A stretch of DNA of 63,602 nt. It comes from an uncultured Bacteroidales bacterium. Its GTDB lineage: Bacteria > Bacteroidota > Bacteroidia > Bacteroidales > UBA932. Of the stretch, positions 8,242-17,010 are shown piece after piece; the stretch's first letter is position 1; the number at the start of each line of letters is the position of its first letter. The notes beneath the pieces were generated by a model. The model saw only the letters and a program-made list of their open reading frames with translations, was not told where the DNA came from and searched no databases. The translations under genes and the position numbers were made by a program. The DNA is taken from NCBI GenBank assembly GCA_900316045.1, contig ONBM01000026.1:1-63602 (forward strand), given 5' to 3'.

Positions 8242-9636
8242 ATGAAAAGAATAATAACCACGTTTGCCGCTCTAGCGGCGCTCATTCCTGCATTTTCGCA
8301 AGAAGTCTGGGAGATAAGCCCTAAGGATTACGAGATTTCAAATTCTGATCTGCGCAAAGCAAAAGAGATCATCAAGTCCAACCCGGGGAAGACACTCGTT
8401 TTCCCTAACCCGAGCGAAGGAGCACAATGGTTCCCCGAAGCTAGCCTCGGCCTTTTCATGCACTGGGGCATTCACAGCGTCGCAGGGGCGCAGCCGTCAT
8501 GGGCGATGATCAAAGGCTACAGATGGAACGGCGGATACCGCACAAGGAAAGAATATTATGACTGGGCAAAAGAATTCCGCCCCGGCGAGCATCCATTCGA
8601 ATATCTAAAGGCTGCCAGCGAAGCCGGGTTCAAATATGCCGTGCTCACGTCAAGGCATCATGACGGCTATGCGCTATGGCCTTCGAAATATGGAATCGGG
8701 ACGAAGCAATATTTGGGCGGAAGAGATCTCGTAAAAGAATACGTAGAGGCATGCCGCGAAGCCGGCCTGAGAGTAGGGCTTTACTACTCCCCTCGCGACT
8801 GGCACTATCCTGGAGCCATGCCGGATGAAGAATTCGATGTCGCCACCAGAGGGCAGAAGCGCGTGCTACCGAAAGACAACGACGAGCAATACGCCAGGTT
8901 CCTCGGCTACGTGATGGCTCAGATTGAAGAGCTGCTTACCAATTACGGCAAAATAGACGTCCTTTGGCTGGACGGAATGGGATGGGACGGGATAGAGGAC
9001 CAGCACACCGAAGCGATATATTCATGGATAAGGTCCTTGCAGCCTGACATCGTGGTCAATGACCGCTGGTCAAATGTGACCAATCCGGATGACCCTAACG
9101 GGAACGGCTACAGGGTAGGCGACTTCACGACCCCTTTCGAGGGTTTGAAACCCACCTATTCCCATATCTGGACCCGTGGTGGCGGCGGATGGGGCTTCGA
9201 CAAGACCGGCTCGTTCCGCCCCATGTCTTGGTTCATGGAAGAGTTCGTCGCATCTCGGTCTTTCGGCGGCAATTTCCTTATCAACGCCGGCCCCGATAAA
9301 GACGGTCGGATGATGCCTGGGTTCTATTCCAAGCTTGACTCCCTCAAGGCATGGCTCTCCCACAGCGGGGAATCGCTGATGGGAGCGGGATTAACCCCGG
9401 GAGTGCGTTTCAGCAATGTTCCTCTGACATCCAGGGGGAAAGACATCTGGTACGCTCACCTTGAACGGGGTTTCAAGGGACAGGCATCCGTGCTTACCGG
9501 ACGACAGCCTAAGTCTGTGAAATACCTTAGGACAGGGAAGGACATAACGTACGCCTACAGGAGCGGCGTGCTGACTTTCACCTTGGGCGACAAGGACAGG
9601 TCTTTCACCGACGATGTCGTGAAGATTGAGTTCTAG
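8242..9636 (+). CDS. Secreted alpha-L-fucosidase (GH29)
   Basis: The 464-residue glycoside hydrolase of family 29 removes terminal L-fucose from glycans. A signal peptide (MKRIITTFAALAALIPAFSQ) predicts export. The catalytic (beta/alpha)8 domain shows FMHWGIHS (72-79), SRHHDGYALWPS (137-148) and the nucleophile D244 in DVLWLDGMGWD. A small beta-rich C-terminal domain follows. The start at 8242 gives a clean signal peptide; an in-frame ATG at 8164 would add 26 unlikely residues. It stands alone, divergent from the ECF sigma operon. Its last 32 bases overlap the 3' end of the opposite ygiQ gene. It probably acts in the periplasm on mucin or plant oligosaccharides. Confidence 0.93.
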   Translation: MKRIITTFAALAALIPAFSQEVWEISPKDYEISNSDLRKAKEIIKSNPGKTLVFPNPSEGAQWFPEASLGLFMHWGIHSVAGAQPSWAMIKGYRWNGGYRTRKEYYDWAKEFRPGEHPFEYLKAASEAGFKYAVLTSRHHDGYALWPSKYGIGTKQYLGGRDLVKEYVEACREAGLRVGLYYSPRDWHYPGAMPDEEFDVATRGQKRVLPKDNDEQYARFLGYVMAQIEELLTNYGKIDVLWLDGMGWDGIEDQHTEAIYSWIRSLQPDIVVNDRWSNVTNPDDPNGNGYRVGDFTTPFEGLKPTYSHIWTRGGGGWGFDKTGSFRPMSWFMEEFVASRSFGGNFLINAGPDKDGRMMPGFYSKLDSLKAWLSHSGESLMGAGLTPGVRFSNVPLTSRGKDIWYAHLERGFKGQASVLTGRQPKSVKYLRTGKDITYAYRSGVLTFTLGDKDRSFTDDVVKIEF

Positions 9637-11374
9637 AGGGCTCCCTGGTGTTTTTCTTGAAAAAGAAAGATTTCTGGAGCTGCTTCTTATCCATGTCACG
9701 CTCCACGAATACAGGCTCCATGTTCCTCGGGTCCAAGCCCGAATAATACATCACGGAAGAGGTCGTCATGGGCGTTGGCGTGAAATCTTGGACCTGATCC
9801 ATATACAAGCCCTTCAGGGCAGGGTTCTTGGAGAGGTTCTCCATGTCTTTCATGGTGCATCCCGGATGAGAGGATATGAAATACGGCACTATTCCAGTCC
9901 TGCGGCCATTCTCGCGGCAGATTTTGTCGAATTCCTGACGCAGGCGCACGAACAACCGGAACGAAGGCTTGGCAATATATTTAAGGACTTTATCCTCGGT
10001 ATGCTCCGGAGCCACTTTTAACCGGCCGGAAGTATGATCCAGGATGAGTGTCTTAAGATAGGGCTTCGAAGTCTCGTCCACGAAACCATCCTCGGTCAGG
10101 AACAGGTCGTAGCGAATCCCGCTGCCGATGTAGGAATGGCGAACTCCCGGCACTGAATCGACTTTCTCGTAGAGTTCCAGGAGCTGTTTATGAGATCTGA
10201 CGAGATTAGGACACGGGCCTGGGAACAGGCAAGATTTACGCCTGCAAACCTCGCATTTGGACATATCACGGCCATGCATCATGTACATATTTGCGGTAGG
10301 AGCCCCCAAATCCGATATGTTCCCATGAAATTCAGGCACCTTCGCAAGCTTGCGCACTTCTCCTATGATGGACTCTTGCGAGCGGGACTGGATGAACTTT
10401 CCCTGGTGCGCCGCGATAGTACAGAAATTGCAGCCTCCGAAGCACCCGCGATGAGTGATTATGGAGTCTTTGATCATATCGTATGCAGGGATACGCTTAC
10501 CCTTGTAGCGGGGATGAGGCAGCTTGGTGAATGGCAGGTCCCAGTACGAGTCCATTTCCTCGGACGTGGCAGGAGGATACGGAGGATTAATCTGAACGTA
10601 GCCATTCCCGACTGGTTCCACCATTGTCGCCGGATGCATCATATTCGCATGAGTCTCAATGAGATGGAAATTCTCAGCGAAAGCTCTCTTGTCCGCTTTG
10701 CACTCCTCGAAGGAATGTAGCGTAAGAACTCCATCAGATGCCTTCGGATGGCCCGTCATCTTGAATGCGATCTGAGGTATTTTATGAATATCATTAATAT
10801 TCCTTTGCGCTTCTATGGCTCTCGTGAGTTCGAGCATCGGCCTTTCGCCCATTCCATAGCAGAGATAGTCTGCAGGGCACCACTCCAGAATTGACGGCAG
10901 CAGCTCGTCCTTCCAATAGTCATAATGCGTGAGCCTGCGCAGCGATGCCTCGATGCCTCCAATCACTACAGGCACGTCCGGAAACAATTCTTTCAATATC
11001 TTCGTGTATACGCTCACGGCGTAGTCCGGCCTCTGGCCGGCACGTCCGTCAGGAGTGTAGGCATCATCGTGGCGCAGGCGCTTGGCGGCAGTGTAATGGT
11101 TCACCATTGAATCCATCGCTCCAGAATTCACGGCGAAATACAGTCTGGGAGCACCCAGCTTGCGGAAATCCCGTAGGTCATCACGCCAGTTAGGCTGAGG
11201 CACCACAGCAATCCTGTAACCGGATTTCTGCAGCCAGCGAGCAATGCAAGCCGTCCCGAAGGACGGATGATCCACGAAGGCATCACCCGTGAAGAAGATG
11301 ATGTCTATGTAATCCCATCCCAGAGCCTCCACCTCTTTCTTCGAGGTCGGAAACATTTCCGCCTGCCCATTCAT
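9605..11374 (-). CDS. ygiQ: YgiQ-family radical SAM protein
   Basis: The 589-residue UPF0313/YgiQ protein has an N-terminal cobalamin-like alpha/beta domain and a radical SAM core with the iron-sulfur motif C311-x3-C315-x2-C318 in RGCFGGCNFCTIA. A conserved second cysteine cluster (CEVCRRKSCLFPGPCPN) follows, as is usual in this family. The biochemical role of YgiQ is not established. The basic tail (KKNTREPSRTQSSRHRR) is encoded across the convergent fucosidase end. The start codon shares one base with the argS stop, so argS and ygiQ are probably one transcript with the sigma gene upstream. Confidence 0.92.
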   Translation of the reverse strand: MNGQAEMFPTSKKEVEALGWDYIDIIFFTGDAFVDHPSFGTACIARWLQKSGYRIAVVPQPNWRDDLRDFRKLGAPRLYFAVNSGAMDSMVNHYTAAKRLRHDDAYTPDGRAGQRPDYAVSVYTKILKELFPDVPVVIGGIEASLRRLTHYDYWKDELLPSILEWCPADYLCYGMGERPMLELTRAIEAQRNINDIHKIPQIAFKMTGHPKASDGVLTLHSFEECKADKRAFAENFHLIETHANMMHPATMVEPVGNGYVQINPPYPPATSEEMDSYWDLPFTKLPHPRYKGKRIPAYDMIKDSIITHRGCFGGCNFCTIAAHQGKFIQSRSQESIIGEVRKLAKVPEFHGNISDLGAPTANMYMMHGRDMSKCEVCRRKSCLFPGPCPNLVRSHKQLLELYEKVDSVPGVRHSYIGSGIRYDLFLTEDGFVDETSKPYLKTLILDHTSGRLKVAPEHTEDKVLKYIAKPSFRLFVRLRQEFDKICRENGRRTGIVPYFISSHPGCTMKDMENLSKNPALKGLYMDQVQDFTPTPMTTSSVMYYSGLDPRNMEPVFVERDMDKKQLQKSFFFKKNTREPSRTQSSRHRR

Positions 11375-13161
11375 TACATTCTCTCCGGAAGTTCGATGCC
11401 TAGGATGCCCATCGCATTGCGGAGAACTGAGGCAAGGGTGTCGATGAGGGCAAGCCTGGCCATCAGGACATCCTGATCCGTCTCCTTCAAGATCGGCGTG
11501 TCATGGTAATACTGGTTGAACTCCTTAGCCACATCGTAGGCATAGTTAGCTATGACCGCAGGCGAATAGGCCGCAGCTCCTTCGGCGACTTTCGAAGGAA
11601 ACGAATTCAGAAGCTTCAGCAGCCTGATTTCCTTGGCGCTAAGCTCAACCGTAGGAATGCAGCTTCTTGAATATGATATATTCCTATCCTCTGCCTTTCT
11701 CAGGATGGATTTAATCCTGGCATGGGTATACTGAATGAATGGACCGGTGTTGCCGTTGAAATCGATGGATTCCTTCGGATTGAAGAGCATCGTCTTCTTC
11801 GGGTCGACCTTGATGATGAAATATTTCAGGGCACCCAGGCCAATCATCTTGTAAAGCCTCTCCTTTTCCTCTTCAGGCACCCCCTCCAGCTTACCAGACT
11901 CCTCGGAAGTTGCCTTGGCCTCCTCGTACATCTTCTGGATCAGGTCATCCGCATCCACTACCGTGCCCTCTCGAGATTTCATCTTACCCTCAGGCAGTTC
12001 CACCATGCCATAAGACAGGTGATAGATATTGTCCGCCCAAGCAAAGCCCAGCTTCTTCAGGATGAGCTTCAGGACCTGGAAATGATAATTCTGTTCGTCT
12101 CCCACGACGTAGATGTGAGAGTCGAGGTTATATTCCTGGAAACGTTTCTCCGCAGTGCCCAAGTCCTGCGTAATGTAGACAGAAGTGCCATCGGAGCGGA
12201 TGAGAAGTTTCCTGTCCAAGCCATCGGCAGTCAAGTCGCACCAAACAGAGCCATCTGGATCCTTCACGAAGACACCCATGTCCAAACCTTTCTGCACCAG
12301 CGACTTACCAAGAAGATAGGTTTGAGACTCGAAATATGTCCTGTCGAAAGATATTCCAAGCGCCTTATAGGTTTCATCGAAGCCATCCAGCACCCACTTG
12401 TTCATCTTAGCCCATAGGTCGCGCACTTCCTTGTCGCCAGCCTCCCACTTCTGCAGCATCTCGTGAGCCGCCTTTATGGAAGGAGCCTCCTTTTCAGCCT
12501 CTTCCTTCGACATGCCTTTCTCCATGAGAGCAGTGACCTCTTTTGTGAATATATCGTTGAAAGCCACGTACATGTCCCCAACCAGGTGATCTCCCTTCTT
12601 TCCCGTGGACTCAGGCGTCGCTCCACCACCAACCTTCAGCCAGGCGTACATGGACTTGCAGATGTGCACTCCCCTGTCATTTACGAGCGTAGCCTTGATG
12701 ACATTGTTTCCGCTGGCCATGAGCAGCCTGGAAACAGAATCCCCCAGCAGGTTGTTCCTGATGTGCCCGAGATGCAGAGGCTTATTCGTGTTCGGGGAAG
12801 AAAACTCGACCATGACGTTCCTGCCCGTGGAAGGTAGCTGGCCGAAATTTTCCTTGCCTGCGATTTCCGAGAACAACTCGTTCCAGAAAAGGTTCGAGAA
12901 GCATATATTCAAGAAACCCTTCACGCAGTTGAATGAACTTATTTCAGGCACATTCGTCTTCAACCAATCGCCTATGGCATTCCCGGTAGCCTCTGGAGCG
13001 GCATGTGACAAACGAAGAAGGGGGAACACCACAAGAGTGTAATCCCCTTCGAATTCTTTTCTTGTGACCGAGACTTGCAGATCCTTTGCGTCAAGCTCGG
13101 CATTATAAAGCGCTTTTATGGCTTCTGAAGCCTTTGAAGCAATGAATATTTCTGGAGTCAT
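11374..13161 (-). CDS. argS: Arginyl-tRNA synthetase
   Basis: The 595-residue class I synthetase charges tRNA-Arg. It has the N-terminal Add1 domain, the HIGH-type signature as HLGH in PNTNKPLHLGHIRNN, the family motif around SYGMVELPEGKMKSREG in place of KMSKS, and the helical anticodon-binding DALR domain ending in GILGIELPERM. The length is typical. The start overlaps the sigma-factor stop by one base and its end overlaps the ygiQ start by one base, so the three genes form a tight cluster. Essential cytosolic enzyme. Confidence 0.97.
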   Translation of the reverse strand: MTPEIFIASKASEAIKALYNAELDAKDLQVSVTRKEFEGDYTLVVFPLLRLSHAAPEATGNAIGDWLKTNVPEISSFNCVKGFLNICFSNLFWNELFSEIAGKENFGQLPSTGRNVMVEFSSPNTNKPLHLGHIRNNLLGDSVSRLLMASGNNVIKATLVNDRGVHICKSMYAWLKVGGGATPESTGKKGDHLVGDMYVAFNDIFTKEVTALMEKGMSKEEAEKEAPSIKAAHEMLQKWEAGDKEVRDLWAKMNKWVLDGFDETYKALGISFDRTYFESQTYLLGKSLVQKGLDMGVFVKDPDGSVWCDLTADGLDRKLLIRSDGTSVYITQDLGTAEKRFQEYNLDSHIYVVGDEQNYHFQVLKLILKKLGFAWADNIYHLSYGMVELPEGKMKSREGTVVDADDLIQKMYEEAKATSEESGKLEGVPEEEKERLYKMIGLGALKYFIIKVDPKKTMLFNPKESIDFNGNTGPFIQYTHARIKSILRKAEDRNISYSRSCIPTVELSAKEIRLLKLLNSFPSKVAEGAAAYSPAVIANYAYDVAKEFNQYYHDTPILKETDQDVLMARLALIDTLASVLRNAMGILGIELPERM

Positions 13162-14021
13162 CAGCCTAGATAGGTTTTGAGCAAAGAGCTTGCGGTTGGT
13201 TTCTTTAATTTACGAATAGCTTTTTCCTTGATCTGGCGAACCCTTTCCCTCGTGAGATCGAGCCTCTCGCCAATTTCCTCAAGCGTCATCTCCTGGCAGC
13301 CTATTCCGAAGAAACTCTTGATGATTTCCCTCTCGCGAGGAGTAAGAATCTGCAGAGCTCTTTCAATCTCGGTGCTGAGAGACTCATTCTCAAGTCCTTT
13401 ATCTGCGCTAGGAGAATCATCATTAGGGATGACGTCAAGCAGGCTGTTATCCTCGCCCTCAACGAAAGGGGCATCCACGGAGACATGCCTTCCGGACACC
13501 CTCAGAGTATCAGAAATCTTATCCTGAGGAATGTCAATCATCTCGGAAAGCTCCTCGTTGGAAGGAGCACGCTCATTCTTTTGCTCGAACTGAGACAGAG
13601 CCTTGTTGATTTTATTCAGGGAGCCGACCTGATTGAGCGGCAGCCTGACTATCCTGGATTGCTCTGCCAGAGCCTGTAGTATCGACTGACGAATCCACCA
13701 CACGGCATAGGAAATGAATTTGAAGCCTCTGGTCTCGTCGAATTTCTCAGCCGCCTTAATTAGTCCCAGATTGCCCTCATTGATGAGGTCCGGAAGGCTG
13801 AGCCCTTGATTCTGATATTGCTTAGCGACAGAAACCACGAACCTCAGATTGGCTCGCGTAAGTTTTTCTAGTGCTTTCTGGTCACCTTTACGAATTCTTT
13901 GCGAAAGTTCCACTTCCTCTTCCGGCGTCACCAGCTCTTCACGTCCTATTTCCTGTAAATACTTGTCCAATGACGCGCTCTCGCGGTTGGTGATTGATTT
14001 GGTAATCTTAAGTTGTCTCAT
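13161..14021 (-). CDS. rpoD: Primary sigma factor of Bacteroidota type (RpoD/SigA)
   Basis: The 286-residue housekeeping sigma factor lacks the long region 1.1 of proteobacterial RpoD, as is usual in Bacteroidota. Region 1.2 ([20 protein letters not shown]), region 2 ([22 protein letters not shown], then [13 protein letters not shown]), region 3 and region 4.2 ([20 protein letters not shown]) are all present. It directs transcription from TTTG/TAnnTTTG promoters such as those noted elsewhere here. It lies 75 bp after htrA with a hairpin between them, and is followed by argS. Confidence 0.96.
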   Translation of the reverse strand: MRQLKITKSITNRESASLDKYLQEIGREELVTPEEEVELSQRIRKGDQKALEKLTRANLRFVVSVAKQYQNQGLSLPDLINEGNLGLIKAAEKFDETRGFKFISYAVWWIRQSILQALAEQSRIVRLPLNQVGSLNKINKALSQFEQKNERAPSNEELSEMIDIPQDKISDTLRVSGRHVSVDAPFVEGEDNSLLDVIPNDDSPSADKGLENESLSTEIERALQILTPREREIIKSFFGIGCQEMTLEEIGERLDLTRERVRQIKEKAIRKLKKPTASSLLKTYLG

Positions 14022-14037
14022 ATAGTTTTAAAATATT

Positions 14038-14072
14038 CCCTTGCGAAGCTGTTTTTACAGGCCTCGCAAGGG
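14038..14072 (-). terminator. Hairpin between htrA and the sigma gene
   Basis: CCCTTGCGA (14038-14046) pairs with TCGCAAGGG (14064-14072), and an inner CTGT/ACAG extends the hairpin. On the minus strand an A/T-rich run follows, so it can end htrA transcripts. It lies just 17 bases before the sigma-factor start codon and could also influence that leader. Confidence 0.65.
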
Positions 14073-14096
14073 AAACACAGTCAAAAACAGTCCAGT

Positions 14097-15581
14097 TTAT
14101 TCCTTGCCGAATCCGAAGTAAGTCTTCCTTCCATTTGCGGAAATACCTTCGATGTATACAGACCTGCTTGCAGATTTTGCGGCATTAACAACGTCCTGAG
14201 GCGTGCTTACGGCCTTGTCGTTCACGTAAGTGATCACTAAGCCTTCGGAAGCTCCTGCGTCCAGCATCTTGCCCGTGCCGACGGAAACGACCTCAACCCC
14301 ATTCTTCAATCCAAGCTTGCTGAGAGTTTCCTTTGACGCCGCCTTCAAAGTAGCGCCGTAGAATGCAATCTCGCCTTCGCCTACCTCTGCGCCGTTCTCG
14401 TAAGTGCTGCCCTTGAACGTAACTTCAAGCTGCTTTTCTTTGCCCTCACGGATTACGGTAAGCTTAGCTTTATCACCTGGACGATAGGAATTGACTTTCT
14501 CCTGAACTGAAGAGCCACCATGGACTTTCTCACCATCGATGGCAATCAGTATGTCACCCTCTTGCACTCCAGCCTTCTGTGCAGCACTACCTTTCACAAC
14601 CTCACCAATATATACGCCGTTTAAATCAGAAAGTTTCAATTTCTCGGTCATTTCTTCGACTGAATTGTATTTCAGGCTCTTAGCGAGATTTTCGTTAAGA
14701 TCGCTCATGGAGATGCCCAGGACTGCCCTCTTAACGGAGCCGAAATCGATGAGATCCTCGACTACTTTCTTTACTATATTCACAGGCACTGCAAATGAAT
14801 ATCCCGAATATGAGCCTGTCTGGGAAATTATGGCCGTATTGATTCCGACCAGCTCACCTTTCTTGTTCACGAGGGCGCCGCCTGAGTTTCCAGGGTTCAC
14901 TGCCGCATCTGTCTGAATGAAAGACTCTATCTGAAGCTGGCTCTGCTGAGTTCTAGGATCACGTCCCATCGAACGCCCCTTTGCGCTGACGATGCCTGCG
15001 GTGATAGTGGACCGAAGCTCGTACCCCAGAGGGCTACCTATGGCAAGAACCCACTCGCCAAGGCGAAGATTGTCAGAGTCTCCGAAAGGAATCGTCGGCA
15101 GGCCTGTCGCATCAATCTTGATAAGGGCAACATCGGTAGCAGGATCTGTCCCTATCACCTTTGCGGTGTATTTCTTATTATTATTCAAGGTAACCTCGAT
15201 CTTCGTTGCATTTGCGACGACGTGGTTGTTAGTCACTATGTAGCCATCCGGGCGGATGATCACGCCTGATCCGCTACCCTGCTGTTCTCTGGTCTGGGGG
15301 CCTTCATCCCCGAAGAAGAAACGAAAGAAAGGATCCGAAATCTGATATTGCTGGGTGATCGTGACTTCGACATAAACCACCGCCTCTACGGCGGACTCTG
15401 CCGCATAGGTAAAATCAGGATAATCAGACTGTGCCAAATTGACAGTCTTAGTGACATTTTCCACTGTTCCGGCACTGTCGCCGTTGCTGGTATTCGCAGC
15501 TTTGACTACGCCATACGCAGCCAGCACGCTTATGACCACGGACAACAGAATCGTAATAACACTTTTTTTCATCGTTGACAT
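14097..15581 (-). CDS. htrA: HtrA/DegQ-type periplasmic serine protease
   Basis: The 494-residue envelope quality-control protease has an N-terminal signal/anchor helix (about 5-28). The trypsin-like domain carries the triad H120 (TNNHVV), D150 (ATDVALIKI) and S233 (NPGNSGGAL), and two PDZ domains follow (about 280-390 and 400-490). The length fits the DegP/DegQ group. ATG 15572 (MKKSVITILL) is an alternative start. The upstream 261 bp (15582-15842) hold two copies of a palindromic repeat and no gene. Confidence 0.95.
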   Translation of the reverse strand: MSTMKKSVITILLSVVISVLAAYGVVKAANTSNGDSAGTVENVTKTVNLAQSDYPDFTYAAESAVEAVVYVEVTITQQYQISDPFFRFFFGDEGPQTREQQGSGSGVIIRPDGYIVTNNHVVANATKIEVTLNNNKKYTAKVIGTDPATDVALIKIDATGLPTIPFGDSDNLRLGEWVLAIGSPLGYELRSTITAGIVSAKGRSMGRDPRTQQSQLQIESFIQTDAAVNPGNSGGALVNKKGELVGINTAIISQTGSYSGYSFAVPVNIVKKVVEDLIDFGSVKRAVLGISMSDLNENLAKSLKYNSVEEMTEKLKLSDLNGVYIGEVVKGSAAQKAGVQEGDILIAIDGEKVHGGSSVQEKVNSYRPGDKAKLTVIREGKEKQLEVTFKGSTYENGAEVGEGEIAFYGATLKAASKETLSKLGLKNGVEVVSVGTGKMLDAGASEGLVITYVNDKAVSTPQDVVNAAKSASRSVYIEGISANGRKTYFGFGKE

Positions 15582-15625
15582 ATTTTATTAATTAAAATTA
15601 TTTCATATTTCATAGTTCCAAATAC

Positions 15626-15687
15626 GGATCCTGAATCAAGTTCAGGATGACGGCGGGGCGTAAATGGATCCTGAATCAAGTTCAGGA
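15626..15687. repeat. Two copies of a TCCTGAA/TTCAGGA palindromic element
   Basis: Identical stem-loops at 15626-15647 and 15666-15687 are exactly 40 bp apart. Each has stem TCCTGAA/TTCAGGA, loop TCAAG, and a leading GGA. They lie between the divergent htrA and dnaN genes. This is the form of a short dispersed intergenic palindrome; no third copy was seen in the window. Confidence 0.7.
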
Positions 15688-15779
15688 CAAAATGACTCTC
15701 GAAAAGCGTGTTTAAAGCATTTCAAGAGCCGATAATAAAATCTCAAATTATGTGCCATCTGTTTTCTCAAATATATTCT

Positions 15780-15787
15780 TATATTTG
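15780..15787 (+). promoter_or_regulatory. -7 element upstream of dnaN
   Basis: TATATTTG matches TAnnTTTG exactly and would give a leader of about 50 bases before dnaN. No clear TTTG is seen at the usual distance upstream, so this is a half-match. Confidence 0.4.
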
Positions 15788-15842
15788 TATTTGCTGAAGC
15801 CGCTTCGGCGAGGCGAAAAAAGGAACTAAATAATCAAAGAAT

Positions 15843-16964
15843 ATGAAATTCAACGTATCAAGCACAGAGCTCCTCAAAGGATTGATGGATATATCCAAGG
15901 CTATTCCTGCAAAATCGGCTCTGCCCATCCTCGAAAATTTTCTTTTCGTATTGGAAGGCAATCTTCTGGAGGTCACTGCCTCAGATTCAGAGCTTACCTT
16001 GAGGACTAGCATCGAAGTTGACAAGACAGAGGAAGAAGGGAAAATCGCTGTCCCGGCAAGGCATATCATCGATCTTCTAAAAGAGCTTCCTGACCAGCCG
16101 CTTACGATCAATACAGCTTCCGACAGCTCCATCGAATGCGATTGGGCTACCGGTAACTCTATACTCCCGTTCTTTCCAGCTGAGGACTATCCTGAGATAA
16201 AGGGAGCCGGGGACGATGCCGAGAAAATCACATTCCCGGCTCAGAGCCTTGCAGACGGAATCAGCGGAACCATTTATGCTACCGCAGATGATGAAATCCG
16301 ACCTGCGATGAACGGAATATTCTTCGATTTCGATGTACAATCCACTACGCTGGTGGCTTCTGACTCCCATAAACTGATATGCTACACGACGAATGACGTG
16401 AAGGCGGAGGAAAAATGCTCGTTCATTCTTCACAAGAAACCAGCGGCAGTCCTGAGGTCGATACTTGACAAAGACGATGAGGAGGTCAATATAACATTCG
16501 ATTCCAGCACCGTTGTCTTCGCTTTCGGTAAGACTACGATGATTTGCAGGCTGATAGTCGGGAAATATCCTAAATACCGCGATGTCATTCCTCAGAACAA
16601 TTCCAGCATACTGAAAATCGACAGGCAACTGCTTCTTAACACCGTCAAGCGCGTGTCCGTCTGCGCAAATAAGGCGTCAAATCATATTAAACTGGATCTT
16701 AAGCCTGGCCAGCTGGAAATATCCGCCCAAGACCTCGGGTTCGCCATCGCCGCATACGAGAAGATAAATTGCGACTATTCCGGAGACGAGCTTTCAATCG
16801 GATTCAAGTCCACGTTCCTAATCGAGATTCTGTCCAACATGACTTGCGAGACATTGGTAATGAAGTTCGCGGACGCTCGCAGGGCCGCATTGATAGTTCC
16901 TTCAGAGGAAGAAGCTGACACAGAGAAAGTTTGCGGCATCCTGATGCCTATCATGGTTTCTTAA
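15843..16964 (+). CDS. dnaN: DNA polymerase III sliding clamp (beta subunit)
   Basis: The 373-residue clamp has three repeated domains. It begins MKFNVSSTELLKGLMDISKAIP and ends with the conserved AALIVPSEEE ... CGILMPIMVS, where the C-terminal MP(I/M) segment lines the partner-binding pocket. It encircles DNA and tethers the replicase and other clamp-binding proteins. The length is standard. It is followed 46 bp later by a DnaQ-like exonuclease gene, a common Bacteroidales order. No dnaA or origin is near it in the window. Confidence 0.97.
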   Translation: MKFNVSSTELLKGLMDISKAIPAKSALPILENFLFVLEGNLLEVTASDSELTLRTSIEVDKTEEEGKIAVPARHIIDLLKELPDQPLTINTASDSSIECDWATGNSILPFFPAEDYPEIKGAGDDAEKITFPAQSLADGISGTIYATADDEIRPAMNGIFFDFDVQSTTLVASDSHKLICYTTNDVKAEEKCSFILHKKPAAVLRSILDKDDEEVNITFDSSTVVFAFGKTTMICRLIVGKYPKYRDVIPQNNSSILKIDRQLLLNTVKRVSVCANKASNHIKLDLKPGQLEISAQDLGFAIAAYEKINCDYSGDELSIGFKSTFLIEILSNMTCETLVMKFADARRAALIVPSEEEADTEKVCGILMPIMVS

Positions 16965-17010
16965 AAGTCAAGACGGAATATTCATGAACATCTCATAAGG
17001 AAGATTAGCC

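Noticed and set aside
11722..12417. 231-codon plus-strand frame inside argS
   Set aside because: It lies wholly opposite a conserved synthetase gene and contains no recognisable domain.
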